Positions 1-11,950 of a stretch of 64,000 nt of DNA are shown here, in pieces. The number at the start of each line of letters is the position of its first letter. Within the stretch, counting starts at the first letter, position 1. A program made the position numbers and the translations under genes. Location of the stretch: contig CM076960.1 of the NCBI GenBank assembly GCA_039566865.1, positions 8,530,001 through 8,594,000 on the forward strand. Direction: 5' to 3'. Origin of the DNA: Aurelia coerulea (taxonomy: Eukaryota; Cnidaria; Scyphozoa; Semaeostomeae; Ulmaridae). The notes under the pieces are model-generated. The model saw only the letters and a program-made list of their open reading frames with translations. It had not been told where the DNA came from and made no database searches.

Positions 1-3000
1 TACAGAATACGCGAAGAGCAGCTAAGGGGCCTATCATGCATGGCAAGAGTGTGAAACTTGTTTGGTCTGAACTGTAATCTAGGCCAGACTAAATTGTGCT
101 GACTAAATAGCACAATGTAAATTCATAGGTTAAAAAACAAACACAAACAAAAAATTGTTTGGCATGCTATGTTCGATAACTAAGCACTCATCAGTTGCTG
201 TGCAGTATTAATCAGCATTTCATCAGGTATTCGGATATAATGCTCGTGTTGTAGCAATTAAATATTATCCGTTTTCCTAACCTATTGTTTGCTCCAAATT
301 GGACATGCAAGAATAATCGCATAAATTCAAGCTCCTGCCATGCAATATATATATCCCTTTAGAACGAAGGGTGTGGTTTGGTTGCCAGGCCCCTTGAAAC
401 CACTTTGTGTTATAGATACCCCCGAAACCGAATGACCCATCTGGGCCAGATGCATCTGTAAACAAATGAAGTTGGTTTGAAGTATCAAAGAAAAATTATT
501 GAGAAGGAAAGCCTTTCCATTCCAGGAGACCAAAAAGGTTTTCTATATCGCAAGTCTGAGATCCTGCATTAAGCATAGGCTTGGTGGTACGGTTTTGTTA
601 GACCAACGGTGAGGTGAATGCTCCTTTGGAGAAAGCTCTACCTGGAGGGATCACCTTGCATGCAAAATTTTAACTTAACCCATATGGGCTTTTTTCAACC
701 CCCCCCCTTCTGAAAACTGCCTTAGACTCATCCGAATTCAATACAACTTGGCACAGTTACAGAACAGGCAATTTTGTAGCTCGTAGCGTAATTTGGGCGC
801 GGCCACCACGCCTCGCGACGCCACAGCGACGTCAAAAAGCTGAAAATCTGTGAAAATTAGGCCCCCAAGCCGAACCCAAGTTTAATGAAGATTTTGCATG
901 AACTTTATACAGTTTTTGGTTTAGGTTGTCAACATATGTGGTGATAAAATATTTTTTTTATTTAAAATAACGATTTTGGAGTGACATGTTGGCAGAAATT
1001 AGCCGATTCTTATGACGTCATTTGTGCGATTAATTTATTCTATGTAAAAGAGATCAAAAGAACCTGCAAAATGGTGATTATCTATTCGAAAAAACTTGAA
1101 CAAATTGCTAATTAGTCCAAAATGGCGGCCAAAATGACGTCATTATAAAAAATGCTGACATCGTCAAATTCCAGAAATTCCTGTATCAAATTCAAGCCCT
1201 TTGTGTGCTTCATAATTCAAGCAAATAATTCCATGGAAATCATTGAAAACAATGATTTTGCTACTACTTCCTTCCAAATATGGGCATGTCACGTGACCTG
1301 TGAGTCCTATTGTTCAAAATTTTGTTTCCACCAAAATGTGGCTAATAGATAATTAGTAAAAGTCAGGGAGGCTGGGGGACATAGCAAATGTCGTTTAAAA
1401 ACGCGGCAAATAAAACCTTGAGGGGGGTGGAATCCACCCCCCCATGTGGATTAGGGTTAAGGGCCAATCAATAACTAGAGCTCAACTAAGGTGGCCTTTA
1501 TCTCCGCAAATCATAAAGTATCTTTTCATGTCTTTTTGGTTATAACAATGCACAGTTTTTTACAAGTTTGGCCATCTCCTTTTGCTCAATGACACAGGTG
1601 ACAAAAATCGGCTCCTTTGGGCATATCCGCAGCACTCATTGATTGTTGTAAAACCTAGTTTTAAAGATGCTAGCCCTTTGATTTGAGCCCTTTGTTTGAT
1701 CATTGGAATCGAGGTACTAAAGCACTAAGTTAAAAGACGAAAGATAAATACGTTGCGTTAAGCGCTCTACGGATGAGAAGATTGGCTGCCATAATTTCCA
1801 TAGAATAATAGCCATCCACTCCATGCCTCTTACTACGAGCACCAAGCGCCACCTGTGTTTTTGTTGCCATGTGTCTCTATTATTGGAGCTGTCTCATACA
1901 GATCGATCCTACAAAAGGATGGCAGTAATGCAGATGAATTTTGATATGTGATGGTAGCCTTTGCTATATACCTAAACATACATTAAGTGTATTAGTGTAT
2001 CTTTACTTGTTGCTGTGTTGTTGATGTTTATTGGAGCCACTAAGCATAAGAAAAGGCACTCCCACTCTCAGGATAGGAAAGTTTACCATATTTTACAAAG
2101 TATGATCTGCATACGGCAAGTTCTGATTTCTACTTACAAATTGATTCGAGACGAAAGAACGCTAGAACGCATTCCCGGAAAGGTAGATGATATAAAACAA
2201 AATAATTTCTGAAAAATTTTAACAAGTTTTATTTCTAATTCCATATTGATTTAAGTCAAATAAATGCATTCCCGTACAGGTAGAGATAAGCCTTCAAACT
2301 CGTCAAATATGATATGAAATACAACCATTTCTGATCTTTTGTTGTTGTTTGTTTTGCAAAGTATGAGTCGGATGATACAAGTTTGTGAATTAAGATTACC
2401 ACTTCCACATTAGATGAAGCCGAATAAACATGTTTCTCTGCAGGTAGATTTGGGCCCTGCACTGCAGCATGGTCATATGATATACGATATGAAGAAACTA
2501 CTTAGCTGTAGACTTGGGTTCTGTTCTGTGCATTGTTTCCCATCGTATTCCAATGACGGTGAACTGATATGATAAGCTGTGTCAGATGTCTTTCCATCAA
2601 CCAACGAACGAACCGAACGAAATGTCGATCAGCATTCATTCCTGTATGCCTCCTGTGAACCTATAGTCAATGCTGTGTTTTCATTTCTTTCCATCCTTTG
2701 TGAATGAGGGTGAACTGATAAGATATACCAACTGTTCTTCCATCAGTCAATATCAGGAAAATTCTTCAGCATCGTTAAGAATTGTCAAAAGCCGACGAAT
2801 CATACTTCTTCTTTTAGCATCATCAAATTTAGCTGAGTACCTCATTCGGATGTAGCATGTTTCCTTTTAAAGTCTTGTTCATTCGCGTATGCAGTAAATT
2901 CTTGTTCATTTCGAGTATAAAAGCTGATTTATTTGAAGATTCGATGCTTAACCTTCCTGCACAACAAGATTTGAGAAGTGGCAGTGTACACGTGAGATAT

Positions 3001-3531
3001 TTATATATACCGTCCGGGGAGGGCTTGGGTACTAGTCCAGCAATGTTTCATAGATACGTCAAGATAAATATCTTATTCTTACGCTACCCTTTGTTGACTT
3101 TGTGTGCAACTTAAAATGGATTGCATATTTCTAGATTCTCTGATGCAAGCCCTTTAACCTTATAGAAGCCCTTTAATCTTCTATTCAAACAAGCGGCACC
3201 ATCGCCCACACACCGCCTCATTACGCGAAATTCTCAAACTAACTAGTTAAATAGTCGTGTATAATGGCTTCCTTTCAGTAATCTATCGATTCACCCGGGA
3301 TTTTACGTGTTCCCTTGAAGCCATTGATATACAAACACGAATTTCATGAATGGGCGAGATCTCAGAGAGTGGTATGAGTCATGTTTGATTCATGGGTAGA
3401 GCACTTATATCGATTAACCACAGTTCGCGCTTCGCCTGAACTTCCATTAGTTTCTTATAAACAACAGTTTCTTATAAACAACTTATGGGTATTACATGAA
3501 TTTTCACTGAGTCTAATTGTTGTCTCTGTAA
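1..3531. other. No gene recognised; unassigned sequence
   Basis: No open frame here resembles a known family, and no inverted-repeat element or coding exon could be supported. Two perfect TGACGTCA palindromes (CRE/ATF-type sites) occur at 1013-1020 and 1135-1142, but no promoter can be tied to them. Short C- and G-runs lie near 700 and 1430. Confidence 0.4.
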
Positions 3532-4437
3532 TCATCTCTTAACTGTTTCATTTTCCAACACTTCAGGAGTTTCATTGTCAATATTATTATATGACCATTG
3601 CTTGCGAACTGTAAAAGGAAATAGAAAAGTAGTTAGAAAAAATATTTGAGAAAGAACATACAGTAAATCAAACCATCTGCACAAGGGTTTATACCAAAAG
3701 GTACAGTAATGTACCCTATTCATATGATATGACTTCATTGACTTAGACCCTGTCCTGTATGATCATCTCTTTGTATTTAATCAATATTGACATATCATAT
3801 ATTTTCATAAGAACCTTAAATCTCTGAGCACCAACAAATTATGAAACCCAAGCATAGTTATTCATATAGTTTTGTACTTTTAGTAAAACAATGCAAAAGC
3901 AACTTTCTTCGCCTTGAACTCTTTCTTGCTCTTTGCCCTTTGTCTAATGCTGTACTATACTCAGAGCCACTTGAGTTTAATGTATGAGATCTGTTTAAAA
4001 AATCTGACCATAAATTGATCAAAAAGTCATGGGAGTTCCTGCACATACAGTACAATGTAAATTCAGTGAACTTCTAAGAAATGGTTAAAAAACTTTTGGC
4101 ACTCAAAAGCTGATAATTTTGAGAAACTTTCAGTACAGGCTCATGCTCAATTTTTTAGTTTCTTAGAAAACAAATGGGCCTAAAACTTCAGGCTGGCAGA
4201 TAATAAAACAGGGATAGTGAATGAAATACCCCTGCTGACTCCTGCTGATTGACTCATACTACAGCTGAAAACTCTGAAACCGAATGCCAAGAGATTGCAG
4301 AAGGTTGAGAGTGCAGGTTTTGTCGTTTGTTCTGTTCCTTGGCGGTTCCTTGCACTCACGTTTATTCCAAACTAAAGACAGGCAGCAGGCAAGTTAGGCG
4401 AGCAAAAGACTTACCTCTCGTCGTGGGACTGCTCCAT
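3532..4437 (-). CDS. Hypothetical three-exon small gene, about 86 aa
   Basis: I do not recognise this protein. On the - strand an ATG in good context (A at -3, G at +4) opens exon 1 at 4437-4415, coding MEQSHDE and ending in a strong donor, gtaagt. Exon 2 runs 4038-3878 after the acceptor tgtgcag; it includes a strongly basic stretch (KGQRARKSSRRRK) that could be a nuclear-localisation signal, preceded by the acidic/serine segment NSSGSEYSTALD. Its donor, gtacaa, is weak. Exon 3 runs 3608-3532 after a long pyrimidine tract ending in acag, encodes an acidic tail with DNETPEVLENE, and stops at TGA. Phases match at both junctions, giving 261 nt including the stop. No signal peptide or membrane segment is seen. 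Against it: small size, one weak donor, and a one-in-nine chance that the two phase matches are accidental. More exons may exist. Confidence 0.35.
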
Positions 4438-5116
4438 TTTATTGAGAAGCTTTGATGTAGATTCTGACCAAGTCTTAGTATTCTTCTCAAGTCAAATATT
4501 CAAGGGTTTCTGCCGTTGAAAGGGGCTGCTTCCAAGAGACTTTCAACCAGGACACCATCTTACGATCTTCGCCAATTTGAGGACGTCCAAAAAGCACAGT
4601 AGAAACTGCCTTTGCATGAAATAAACAGCTACGAGGCTAAAGAAATACTTCATCTTGCCAAAAATAAAACCCATGTTGTTTCTGCTGTTAGCATCGTCCA
4701 AGATTTCACGGATTAGAATCGTGTTTAATTTCTTATACTACGAAATTATGGAGCTGTGTGGAGCGAGTTGCTTACTTCGCGCAAAGCATGCTGGTCAACA
4801 GTCGTTCTTTAAGAACTATGAATATTGCTTGGAAATTCTTGCCATTGTAAAGTGCGCAAGGCCTTGTAACCTTGATTTTTTACCAGGGATTGTGATCAAT
4901 AGTATAAAAAGGTCAAACAAGTGTCTCTTTTCAAAGAAATTGTAAAAAAAAACGATCTATCTGAGCAAAAATTCCTGAAAAATTTTCTGCAAAGGCTGAA
5001 CATTTTCTGTTCCGATGCTCTTTGCAGCTCTGCTGTGTAGACCAGAGGCTGGAGGGGGAGCATGGTCACCAAGAGAGGGAATTTATGGGACATAGCTTTT
5101 CTAGATCACTTTTTTG
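4438..5116. other. Intergenic; putative 5' region of the small - strand gene
   Basis: This stretch lies upstream of the hypothetical - strand gene and ends at the large foldback element. A 96-codon + strand open frame at 4655-4945 has no family resemblance and is not called. No TATA box or other promoter element could be placed convincingly. Confidence 0.3.
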
Positions 5117-5700
5117 CGTAGATTATGAATCCGGGTGTTGATCGGGCGGTTGAGGGGGCTTTTCGGAGATACAAGGGGGGGCCAGGGCCAAAAATATGCC
5201 ATATAGATTAACATCAAGAATATAAAATTCTAAGAGGAGCAGAGTTCACGGAGTAGCCTTTTTTAGATCAAGTTTGTCCATAGATTATGAATATTAATGT
5301 AGGTTGGGTGGTCGAAGTGGTTTTTTCCAGGATTAGGGGTTCCGAAGACATAAAAGCTACGCTGACACTAGTATAGAGACAAGGGAAATGAAATTGAGTT
5401 GGTATTTCATGGGAGCATCTGATTTACATGTTTTCTATGTGTAGATTAAGAATCTAAACCTTGATTAGGAGGTTAGGGGGCTTTTCCGAGATACATGGGG
5501 GGAGAAGGCCTAAAAAATTCCTCACACACCAAATATGTAGACTATGAAAACGCAAGAGATGGCTTTTTTCTTCAAAAAGAGCATTTGATTTACACATATT
5601 TTTCGCGTAGATTACGAGACTTACGAAGCTCGCGTAGATTAATCGAGAGGTCAGGGGGACTTTCCTGAGATACAGGGAGGTGAAGTCCAAGGTTTTTCTA
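5117..5700. repeat. Degenerate ~165-bp tandem subrepeats in the left foldback arm
   Basis: The outer arm consists of about three and a half diverged units. Each begins with a GTAGATTA-like motif (near 5117, 5279, 5442 and 5611) and is followed some 30-40 nt on by a G-rich block such as GGGGGCTTTTCGGAGATAC. The right arm (about 7385-7967) holds the same units inverted. Subterminal tandem repeats of this sort are typical of FB-like foldback elements. Confidence 0.6.
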
Positions 5701-5919
5701 AGGAAGTGACCCTCCTCTAAGTTAGTTAGAGGTCCAGTTTGGGGAAAATGGCCTTAAAGATAACTCTTTATCCTGCAAGAAATTAGTATATGAAAGTCAA
5801 ACCCTGTCTGGCTGCATAAACTTTGCTTTGATTATGCTATTCGATGCATGAAGTGTTGCTGAAGTGGTAATATTAAATATATACAAATTTTATCTAGAAT
5901 ACACATACAGCTTATTGTC

Positions 5920-6611
5920 CTAATAATCAGTCCAATTCACGTACTCCGGGTCTGAAATTTCATTGCCACTTGCATTGTTCCCTCTATCGATCAAGAGCTC
6001 TGCAGCTCTTTCTGAATAAGATTCAGTATCCCAGTCGACAGGGCAATCTTCATTCCATCCATGATTGCTTGGATCCTCGATTGGGTTTTGTGCTTGTCGC
6101 CAAATTCTTCTCGGAACGTAGTTTGCGCGAAGGAGGTGCTTTTCAAGGCTACTCTTGCATAGAGACAAATCAGTGACCTTTCCATCACGCTAGAAGTTTT
6201 TGTAGATCATTCCTTTTCATGCTTCATTTACACATTTGAGGTGATTCTCTCCATATAAGTGGCAAATAAGTCCTTTAATACAGAATCAACTAATTACTGA
6301 GACAGACGGTTTTCCGTCCCCAATTTGCCGAGTAAAGTTAAGAATTTTTCATCATCCTTTACTATCTTCCAAAATTCTTTCTTTCCTGTGCGCATAAAAG
6401 AAAAAACATAGTCGTTTCCAGAGAAAGATTGCAACCCGAGAAGAACCTTTTTCTGGGCTTGTGACAGCTGGCAGGATGGTAGGAACAAAACTTGTCTGTT
6501 CTTTCCGGTGCCATTATCGATATAAACGTTAAGGTTGGGTCTTTCATTGGCCGAGAAATGGGACAAGAACTGTAAGTTTAGCCTACTGTATGTTGGTGTC
6601 TGCTTCTTCAT
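5920..6611 (-). pseudogene. Broken TE-associated ORF fragment, left foldback arm
   Basis: Read on the - strand, the frame 6611-6294 contains DNGTGKNRQVLFLP and then KKVLLGLQSFSGNDYVFSF. After frameshifts, 6168-5920 contains SLEKHLLRANYVPRRIWRQA, PSNHGWNEDCPVDWD and ERAAELLID. The order (nearly invariant DNGTGK, a LxGLxxxxGxD motif, a RANY motif, a GW...W block) resembles the C-terminal half of a large uncharacterised multicopy protein family widespread in cnidarian and other invertebrate genomes and probably TE-encoded. That resemblance is from memory of the motif order, not a search. Stops and frame changes between 6290 and 6190 make it non-functional. Confidence 0.5.
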
Positions 6612-6639
6612 GATTCTTCTTTCCAGACCTCTTCTTTAA

Positions 6640-7177
6640 AGAGGCTCTTCTCGGGTTGCACGCTTTCTCTGGAAACGACTATGTTTCTTCTTTAATGCGC
6701 AAAGGAAAGAAAGTTTGCGACATAGTCAATTCTTAACTTTACTCGGCAATTTGGGGACGGAAACCGTCCGTCTCAGCAATTAATTGATTCTGTATTGAAG
6801 AACTTGTTTGCTGTTTATATGGAGAGAAGCACCTCAAGAATGTAAATGAAGCATTAAAAAGAATGTTCTAGAAAAACTTTGAGCGTACGTAAAAGGTCAT
6901 TGAGTTGTCTTTACTACTCCCATGCAAGAGAAGTCTTGAAAAGCACCTTCGTGCAAACTACGTTGCGAAAAAAAGTTGGCGACAAGCACGAAACCCAGTG
7001 GTGGAATTCAAGGATCCAAGCAATCATGGGTGGAATGAAGATTGCCCTGTCGACTGGGATACTGAATCTTATTCAGAAAGAGCTGCAGAGCTCTTGATCG
7101 ATAGAGGGAACAATGCAAGTGGCAATGAAATTTCAGACCCCGAGTACGTGAATTGGACTGATTATTCGGGACAATAA
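6640..7177 (+). pseudogene. Broken TE-associated ORF fragment, right foldback arm
   Basis: This is the mirror copy of the left-arm coding fragment. The 91-codon + strand frame at 6905-7177 ends with PSNHGWNEDCPVDWD, ERAAELLID and NEISDPEYVNWTDYSGQ before a stop. Upstream, at about 6650-6740, the LQSFSGNDY-equivalent region persists but is shorter and shifted in frame. Compared with the left arm it has small indels (for example an added VEF before the KDPSNHGW block). Neither arm can produce the whole protein. Confidence 0.5.
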
Positions 7178-8145
7178 TCTGTAAGTATATCATAGATAAA
7201 ACTTGTATATATTGCCACTTCAGCAGCACTTCATGCATCGAATAGCATAATCAAAGCAAAGTTTATGCAGCCAGACAGGGTTTGACTTTCATATACTAAT
7301 TTCTTGCAGGATAAAGAGTTATCTTTAAGGCCATTTTCCCCAAACTGGACCTCTAACTAACTTAGAGGAGTGTCACTTCCTTAGAAAAACCTTGGACTTC
7401 ACCTCCCTGTATCTCAGGAAAGTCCCCCTGACCTCTCGATTAATCTATGCGAGCTTCGTAAGTCTCGTAATCTACGCGAAAAATATGTGTAAATCAAATG
7501 CTCTTTTTGAAGAAAAAAGCCATCTCTTGCGTTTTCATAGTCTACATATTTGGTGTGTGAGGAATTTTTTAGGCCTTCTCCCCCCATGTATCTCGGAAAA
7601 GCCCCCTAACCTCCTAATCAAGGTTTAGATTCTTAATCTACACATAGAAAACATGTAAATCAGATGCTCCCATGAAATACCAACTCAATTTCATTTCCCT
7701 TGTCTCTATACTAGTGTCAGCGTAGCTTTTATGTCTTCGGAACCCCTAATCCTGGAAAAAACCACTTCGACCACCCAACCTACATTAATATTCATAATCT
7801 ATGGACAAACTTAATCTAAAAAAGGCTACTCCGTGAACTCTGCTCCTCTTAGAATCTCATATTCTTGATGTTAATCTATATGGCATATTTTTGGCCCTGG
7901 CCCCCCTTGTATCTCCGAAAAGCCCCCTCAACCGCCCGATCAACACCCGGATTCATAATCTACGCGTGCTACTAGAATGAAAAATTAAGTATTTAAACCT
8001 TAGAATGAACCGTTGCAAATAGATATCGAAATAATTGTTGATGCATGTTTTCTAATTTTGCACTCCTTGAAAAGTTTCAGTCACTTTTCCACTTGGTTAT
8101 AGTTGGCGTACTTTATTGGCATTGAGTTCATAACCCTTCTACGTG

Positions 8146-8475
8146 TTTTTTTTTTATTCAATTCATTTAAAGTTGGTTCATCATCAGCTCTAGTTCTACA
8201 TTACATTGTTACAATAATGTGAACTAATTTATACCAACTATTTACAAGAAAAATAAACCTATAATACGATGTAATGCAACTTAGTAATAATCATTATCTA
8301 CAAATTTTACACTGGCATTTGTCTCCACTCCAATTTTTTAAGTTTCTCTTAAATATAGCAGCTGATGAAGCGCTCTTTATTAAATCAGGCATGCTGTTCC
8401 ATAAGAGGCTGCCTCGAAACGTGTGACTCCTTTGTAAGTTTGTTTTACGTACGGAAGACGTTTTGTAAGTAAAAG
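8146..8475 (-). pseudogene. Non-LTR retrotransposon 3' relic (RT C-terminus)
   Basis: A T-run at 8147-8156 is the poly-A tail of a - strand element. Upstream on that strand a frame ending at 8294 encodes FRGSLLWNSMPDLIKSASS, then IFKRNLKNW, a CQCKIC motif and a stop. This is the typical end of a jockey/CR1-group ORF2: the (F)RG..LWNSLP..IK.A.S...FK..L signature followed by a short Cys motif. Only about the last 55-60 codons survive, so it is strongly 5' truncated. It belongs to a different family from the larger copies downstream. Confidence 0.6.
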
Positions 8476-8845
8476 AAGGATTTTAGCTGTTACAAGTTTA
8501 TCTGCTGCATGAATTTTGCCGTTGGGAGACTTCACGAATTATTGTAATCCCCTTTTCGAATTATTAGTTGACAGCAGAGCATGCAAGTGGAACATATCCA
8601 GGACGCCAAAATGCCAGAATCAAAAAAGCAATGAAGATATTCATACCGAAATCAGGGTAAGAGAAACGGTCCTTTGTTCGCGATTTACGCTTTTATCGCA
8701 TTGATCGTTTAATTTGATTCAGTAATATGATCTTACGAAGTGCAGATGCAATCAGCTACAGTGATGTGGATTATGGAAAATTTCAGGTGGAATTTCTCAA
8801 ACATATTTAACCACATTATCATGCTTACAAATCAAAATCCTTTCT
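8476..8845. other. No feature recognised
   Basis: No coding or repeat feature could be supported between the - strand relic and the first family A element. Part of this may be degraded 5' sequence of that element, but I could not align it to an endonuclease domain. Confidence 0.3.
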
Positions 8846-10936
8846 ATGCGATTTCAATGCTACAATCCTCTGCGATTTCAATGCTACAATAGCTCTTATG
8901 CTGATAATCCGGATAATATGGCTACCACTTTTCAGGAGATCTTTGAGTCGGTTTTAGATATCCATGCACCCCTGAAAAAGAGGAGAGTAGGTAACACTTC
9001 TACTCATTGGATAACCCCAGACATTAGGAAACTAATGAAAGAGAGGGATGCAGCTAAGAAAGCGACGAAAACATCTCCTGAAAAGTGGAACACATATAAG
9101 CATCTCCGTAACAAAGTAACACAAAAAATTCGAGATGCAGTACAATCGCATTATCTTGGGTTAATTGAAGAAAACAAGGGAGATCCAAAAAGAATGTGGC
9201 AGGTTATTAATAAGGTACTGGACAAAGAAGCTCCTTCAACAGAAATTTCGAGCTTAGACGTTGAGGGGAAAACAATTACTAAAGAAAAGGATATAGCTGA
9301 AGCACTTAATCATCATTTTGCCACCATAGGACCGAAACTTGCTAGCAAGTTAGAGTCTAGGCCTGATGATGATTCTCTCAAGCATATCAAAATTTAACAG
9401 AACAAAATGACATTTGTACCCATTGATGAAACATATGTGCTGAACGCCATAAAGCAACTGAAAAATGGCAAAGCACCAGGCCCAGACAAGATCTCCACTA
9501 TGCTAATCAAAGATGCAGCAGACTTCATTTGGAAGCCACTAACCATGGTTTTCAACTCGTCATTGAAGTATGGTGTCTTCCCAGATATCTGGAAACTAGC
9601 AAGAGTCACACCACTTTTTAAAGCAGGTTCAAAAAGGGATGGAAACAATTATAGGCCGATCTTGGTCATCTCAGTTTTTTCTAGGATGTTGGAAAGAATA
9701 GTTCACGATCAGCTCATTGATTATCTCATAACTAACAAAGTATTGACACCAAATCAATCTGCTTTTCGAAAACTGTATTCCACTGTAACATCCCTGATAA
9801 ACGGTACTGATTGCTGGTATGACAATATGGATAAAAAACAGCTCAATTTGGCCATATTTCTTGATTTAAAAAAGGCGTTTGATACCGTAGATCATACAAT
9901 ACTGATAAAAAAGTTAGGTGCACTCGGTATCAGGGCAAGTTCAGGAGAATGGTTCACGTCCTTCTTAAGTGGTAGAAAACAATTCTGCTCAGTTAATGGA
10001 CAACAGTCGGGGGCTAGATTGGTAACATGTGGTGTACCTCAAGGATCCTGCTTGGGACCACTCCTATTTATAATCTACCTTAATGACTTTGAAAAATGCT
10101 TAGAATTCTCTAGGGCTAGTATGTATGCAGATGACACACATGTTACATTAACATCTAGTAACGTCGATGATCTAATTACAAATGCCCACAAAGAATTAAG
10201 AAACATCTCGGAATGGATGCGGATAAACAAGTTAAGTGCCAACCCGAAAAAAACTGAATACATGATCATTGGCCATCCACGGAGGACAAATAAGGTTGAA
10301 ATCTCAGAACCACTGAATCTTAACAATTCAGAAATTAAGCGTGTGGTGAAGACTAAATCACTGGGGGTTATTGTGGATGAAGGGCTAAACTGGGATGAAC
10401 AATTCAACAAAGTGAAAGGGAAGATTAGTGGCGGTCTTAAGTCACTAAAAAAATTGAAAAATCTCATTTCCCAATCCCAGCTGGAGCATGTGTACCGTGC
10501 ACTTGTAGAAAGCCATCTGCGATACGCCAATGTTATTTGGGGGAGTCTTCCTAAATCAAAATTGAATACCCTCCAACGTCTGCAGGACAGAGCCCGTTCG
10601 ATTATTGATAAGGCCAGACTAAAAGACAATTGGTCTCATAATTGGTTGACCGTTGAACAACTAATAAACTTTGATCGATCAGTTATGACATATAAAATAA
10701 TCAACAGGCAATGTCCCGAAAGCCTTTGGGGTAAATACCATCATAGGACCCAGCATTCCAACTACAGAACAAGGAATTGCAGGGACCTACAAATCCCAAG
10801 AAATAATCTTGAATATGTCAAGAAAGGCTTTCACTATTCGGCTCTGAAAACTTGGAACAATATACCCATCAATATCAGAGAGCTCCCTACACTTAGTAGA
10901 TTCAAAAAACAATTGAAAAGTTATTATATGAGCTGA
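8846..10936 (+). pseudogene. Reverse transcriptase ORF of family A, one in-frame stop
   Basis: Two open stretches, 8846-9397 and 9407-10936, lie in the same frame and are separated by a single TAA at 9395-9397. The first holds the post-endonuclease linker (DIHAPLKKRRV, then a lysine-rich region). The second, 509 codons, has KNGKAPGPDKIS, a NYRPI motif, palm motif [17 protein letters not shown], motif [14 protein letters not shown], and the catalytic MYADDT box, followed by the thumb (KSLGVIVD) and a C-terminal WNNIPINIRELPTL block. All RT signature motifs are intact; the loss of the endonuclease and the stop make the copy non-autonomous. A 24-bp tandem duplication (about 8846-8893) adds eight codons at the start (RFQCYN twice). 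Confidence 0.85.
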
Positions 10937-11130
10937 ACACAAACTAAAACACGACGCCCTGGAAGAGCAGCTGCTACTACATAGATTACTGTACATAATT
11001 TTGCTTTAACTGTATATAGACTATATTAATGTAATTAGGATATTTATTTTCTTATTTAAGTATTGCGTTTGTTAGCTGAAGGGTTTTTGTGTATAAATAA
11101 TTTAAAATGAAAAATGAAAATGAAAATGAA
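8846..11130 (+). mobile_element. Family A CR1/jockey-like non-LTR retrotransposon, 5' truncated
   Basis: The element carries the linker and full reverse transcriptase of a CR1/jockey-group ORF2 and lacks its apurinic-type endonuclease. Its 3' end is a short A-rich tandem tail of AATGAA-like units at about 11099-11130 rather than pure poly-A. The same 3' end recurs inverted at 12441-12590, which fixes the 3' boundary. The 5' boundary near 8846 is approximate, and no target duplication was found. Confidence 0.85.
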
Positions 11131-11651
11131 CAATCACATGACTTAAATGAAGGTTTTTGAGACAGCTTTTTCGAATACCTTCACGAAAATAAAATGGATA
11201 TTCGACCAATAAAGATTCAGAGCAGGTTTTACCACCAATTGATTCTACAGGCCCCACTCCATATTTATTTGTATGAATTATGTCCAGGAATAACACGGTC
11301 CTGAGCGTGAAGTATTTCCAGGAATAGCATGAAAATATTTGTTTTGTGATTTTCGAAAATCCTCGAAGAGTTAAAGCTATTTTCTGCCAAGAAAGCTAAT
11401 GGGCCTACCTTCATCCGCAGCAGAATCCCGGTAATCGGCATTAAATCATTGTCTCTTTTGAAGTAATAACCAGCGGATGCATCCCTGATGAAATTTTACC
11501 CAACTGCCGAAAAAAATATTGAGTGGGTCTTGTAGAATCAATTCGTAGTAAAATCAGCTCTGTATCTTTGTTGGTCGAACATCCATTTTTATTTTCGTGA
11601 AGGTACTCGAAAAGTTGCCTCAAAAACCTTATTTTTAGTCATATGATCGGA
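11131..11651. repeat. 520-bp foldback repeat
   Basis: The left arm (about 11131-11290, starting AATCACATGACTTAAATG) is the inverted match of the right arm (about 11480-11651, ending AGTCATATGATC). Shared blocks include AAGGTTTTTGAG and CCTTCACGAAAATAAAA; identity looks like 80-85 percent by eye. It begins exactly where the family A tail ends. No target duplication was identified, so superfamily is open. Confidence 0.6.
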
Positions 11652-11792
11652 ATACCGTGATATAAATGGCTAATAAGCGTGAAATTGGAAGATTTGTGTG
11701 TTTCCCTGTGCCTTATAAAAAGATTGGACTTCTATGCTATTGTGTATGGCTAATCATAGAAGTAGATCCAGCTGAATTGATGACGCTTGGAG

Positions 11793-11950
11793 AATCCGGG
11801 TGCGCCGAAAAAAGTTGCAACTTTTGGAAATTCATGTCATTAAGGATACTGGATGAATTTGAATTGATCGAATTCTACTTAACAGCCAGCAGACCGAAGT
11901 AGTTTTTTGTAATTTTTCTTACGTTTTCATGAGCACTGAATTGTAGTTAA
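11793..11950 (+). repeat. Solo left end of the CCGG(A/G)TG terminal-repeat family
   Basis: CCGGGTGCGCCGAAAAAAG begins a segment that ends with GTAATTTTTCTTACGTTTTC and ATGAGCACTGAA, paralleling the long terminal repeats of the 28994-30922 element. No matching right end is nearby; an inverted relative lies at 19574-19695. The TA target is absent at this end (TC instead), so it is probably decayed. Confidence 0.45.

Larger units (their letters stand above)
5117..7967. mobile_element. 2.85-kb foldback transposon with long inverted arms
   Basis: The sequence from CGTAGATTATGAATCC at the left end reappears as its reverse complement at the right end, and the two arms stay collinear inward to a short central spacer near 6540-6630. 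Each arm is roughly 1.3 kb. A 78-codon frame is identical in both arms (5454-5690 on - and 7392-7628 on +), so the arms are young or kept alike by gene conversion. The inner parts carry broken coding sequence of one protein, reading outward in both arms. I found no clear target-site duplication, so the superfamily is unknown. The structure fits a foldback derivative formed by head-to-head duplication of one transposon end. Confidence 0.8.

Noticed and set aside
1013..1142. CRE-type TGACGTCA palindromes as promoter elements
   Set aside because: No nearby start site or exon; an 8-bp palindrome alone is weak evidence.
2920..3070. Possible cNMP-binding exon of PDZ-GEF (LRSGSVHVRY ... GLGTSPAMFHRY)
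   Set aside because: There is a faint likeness to the GSVEV...FG.SP.M block, but no acceptor or donor fits and it is 30 kb from the next exon.
8165..8190. TCATCATCAG as a third hammerhead
   Set aside because: The - strand gives CTGATGA but no stem II or GAAA follows.
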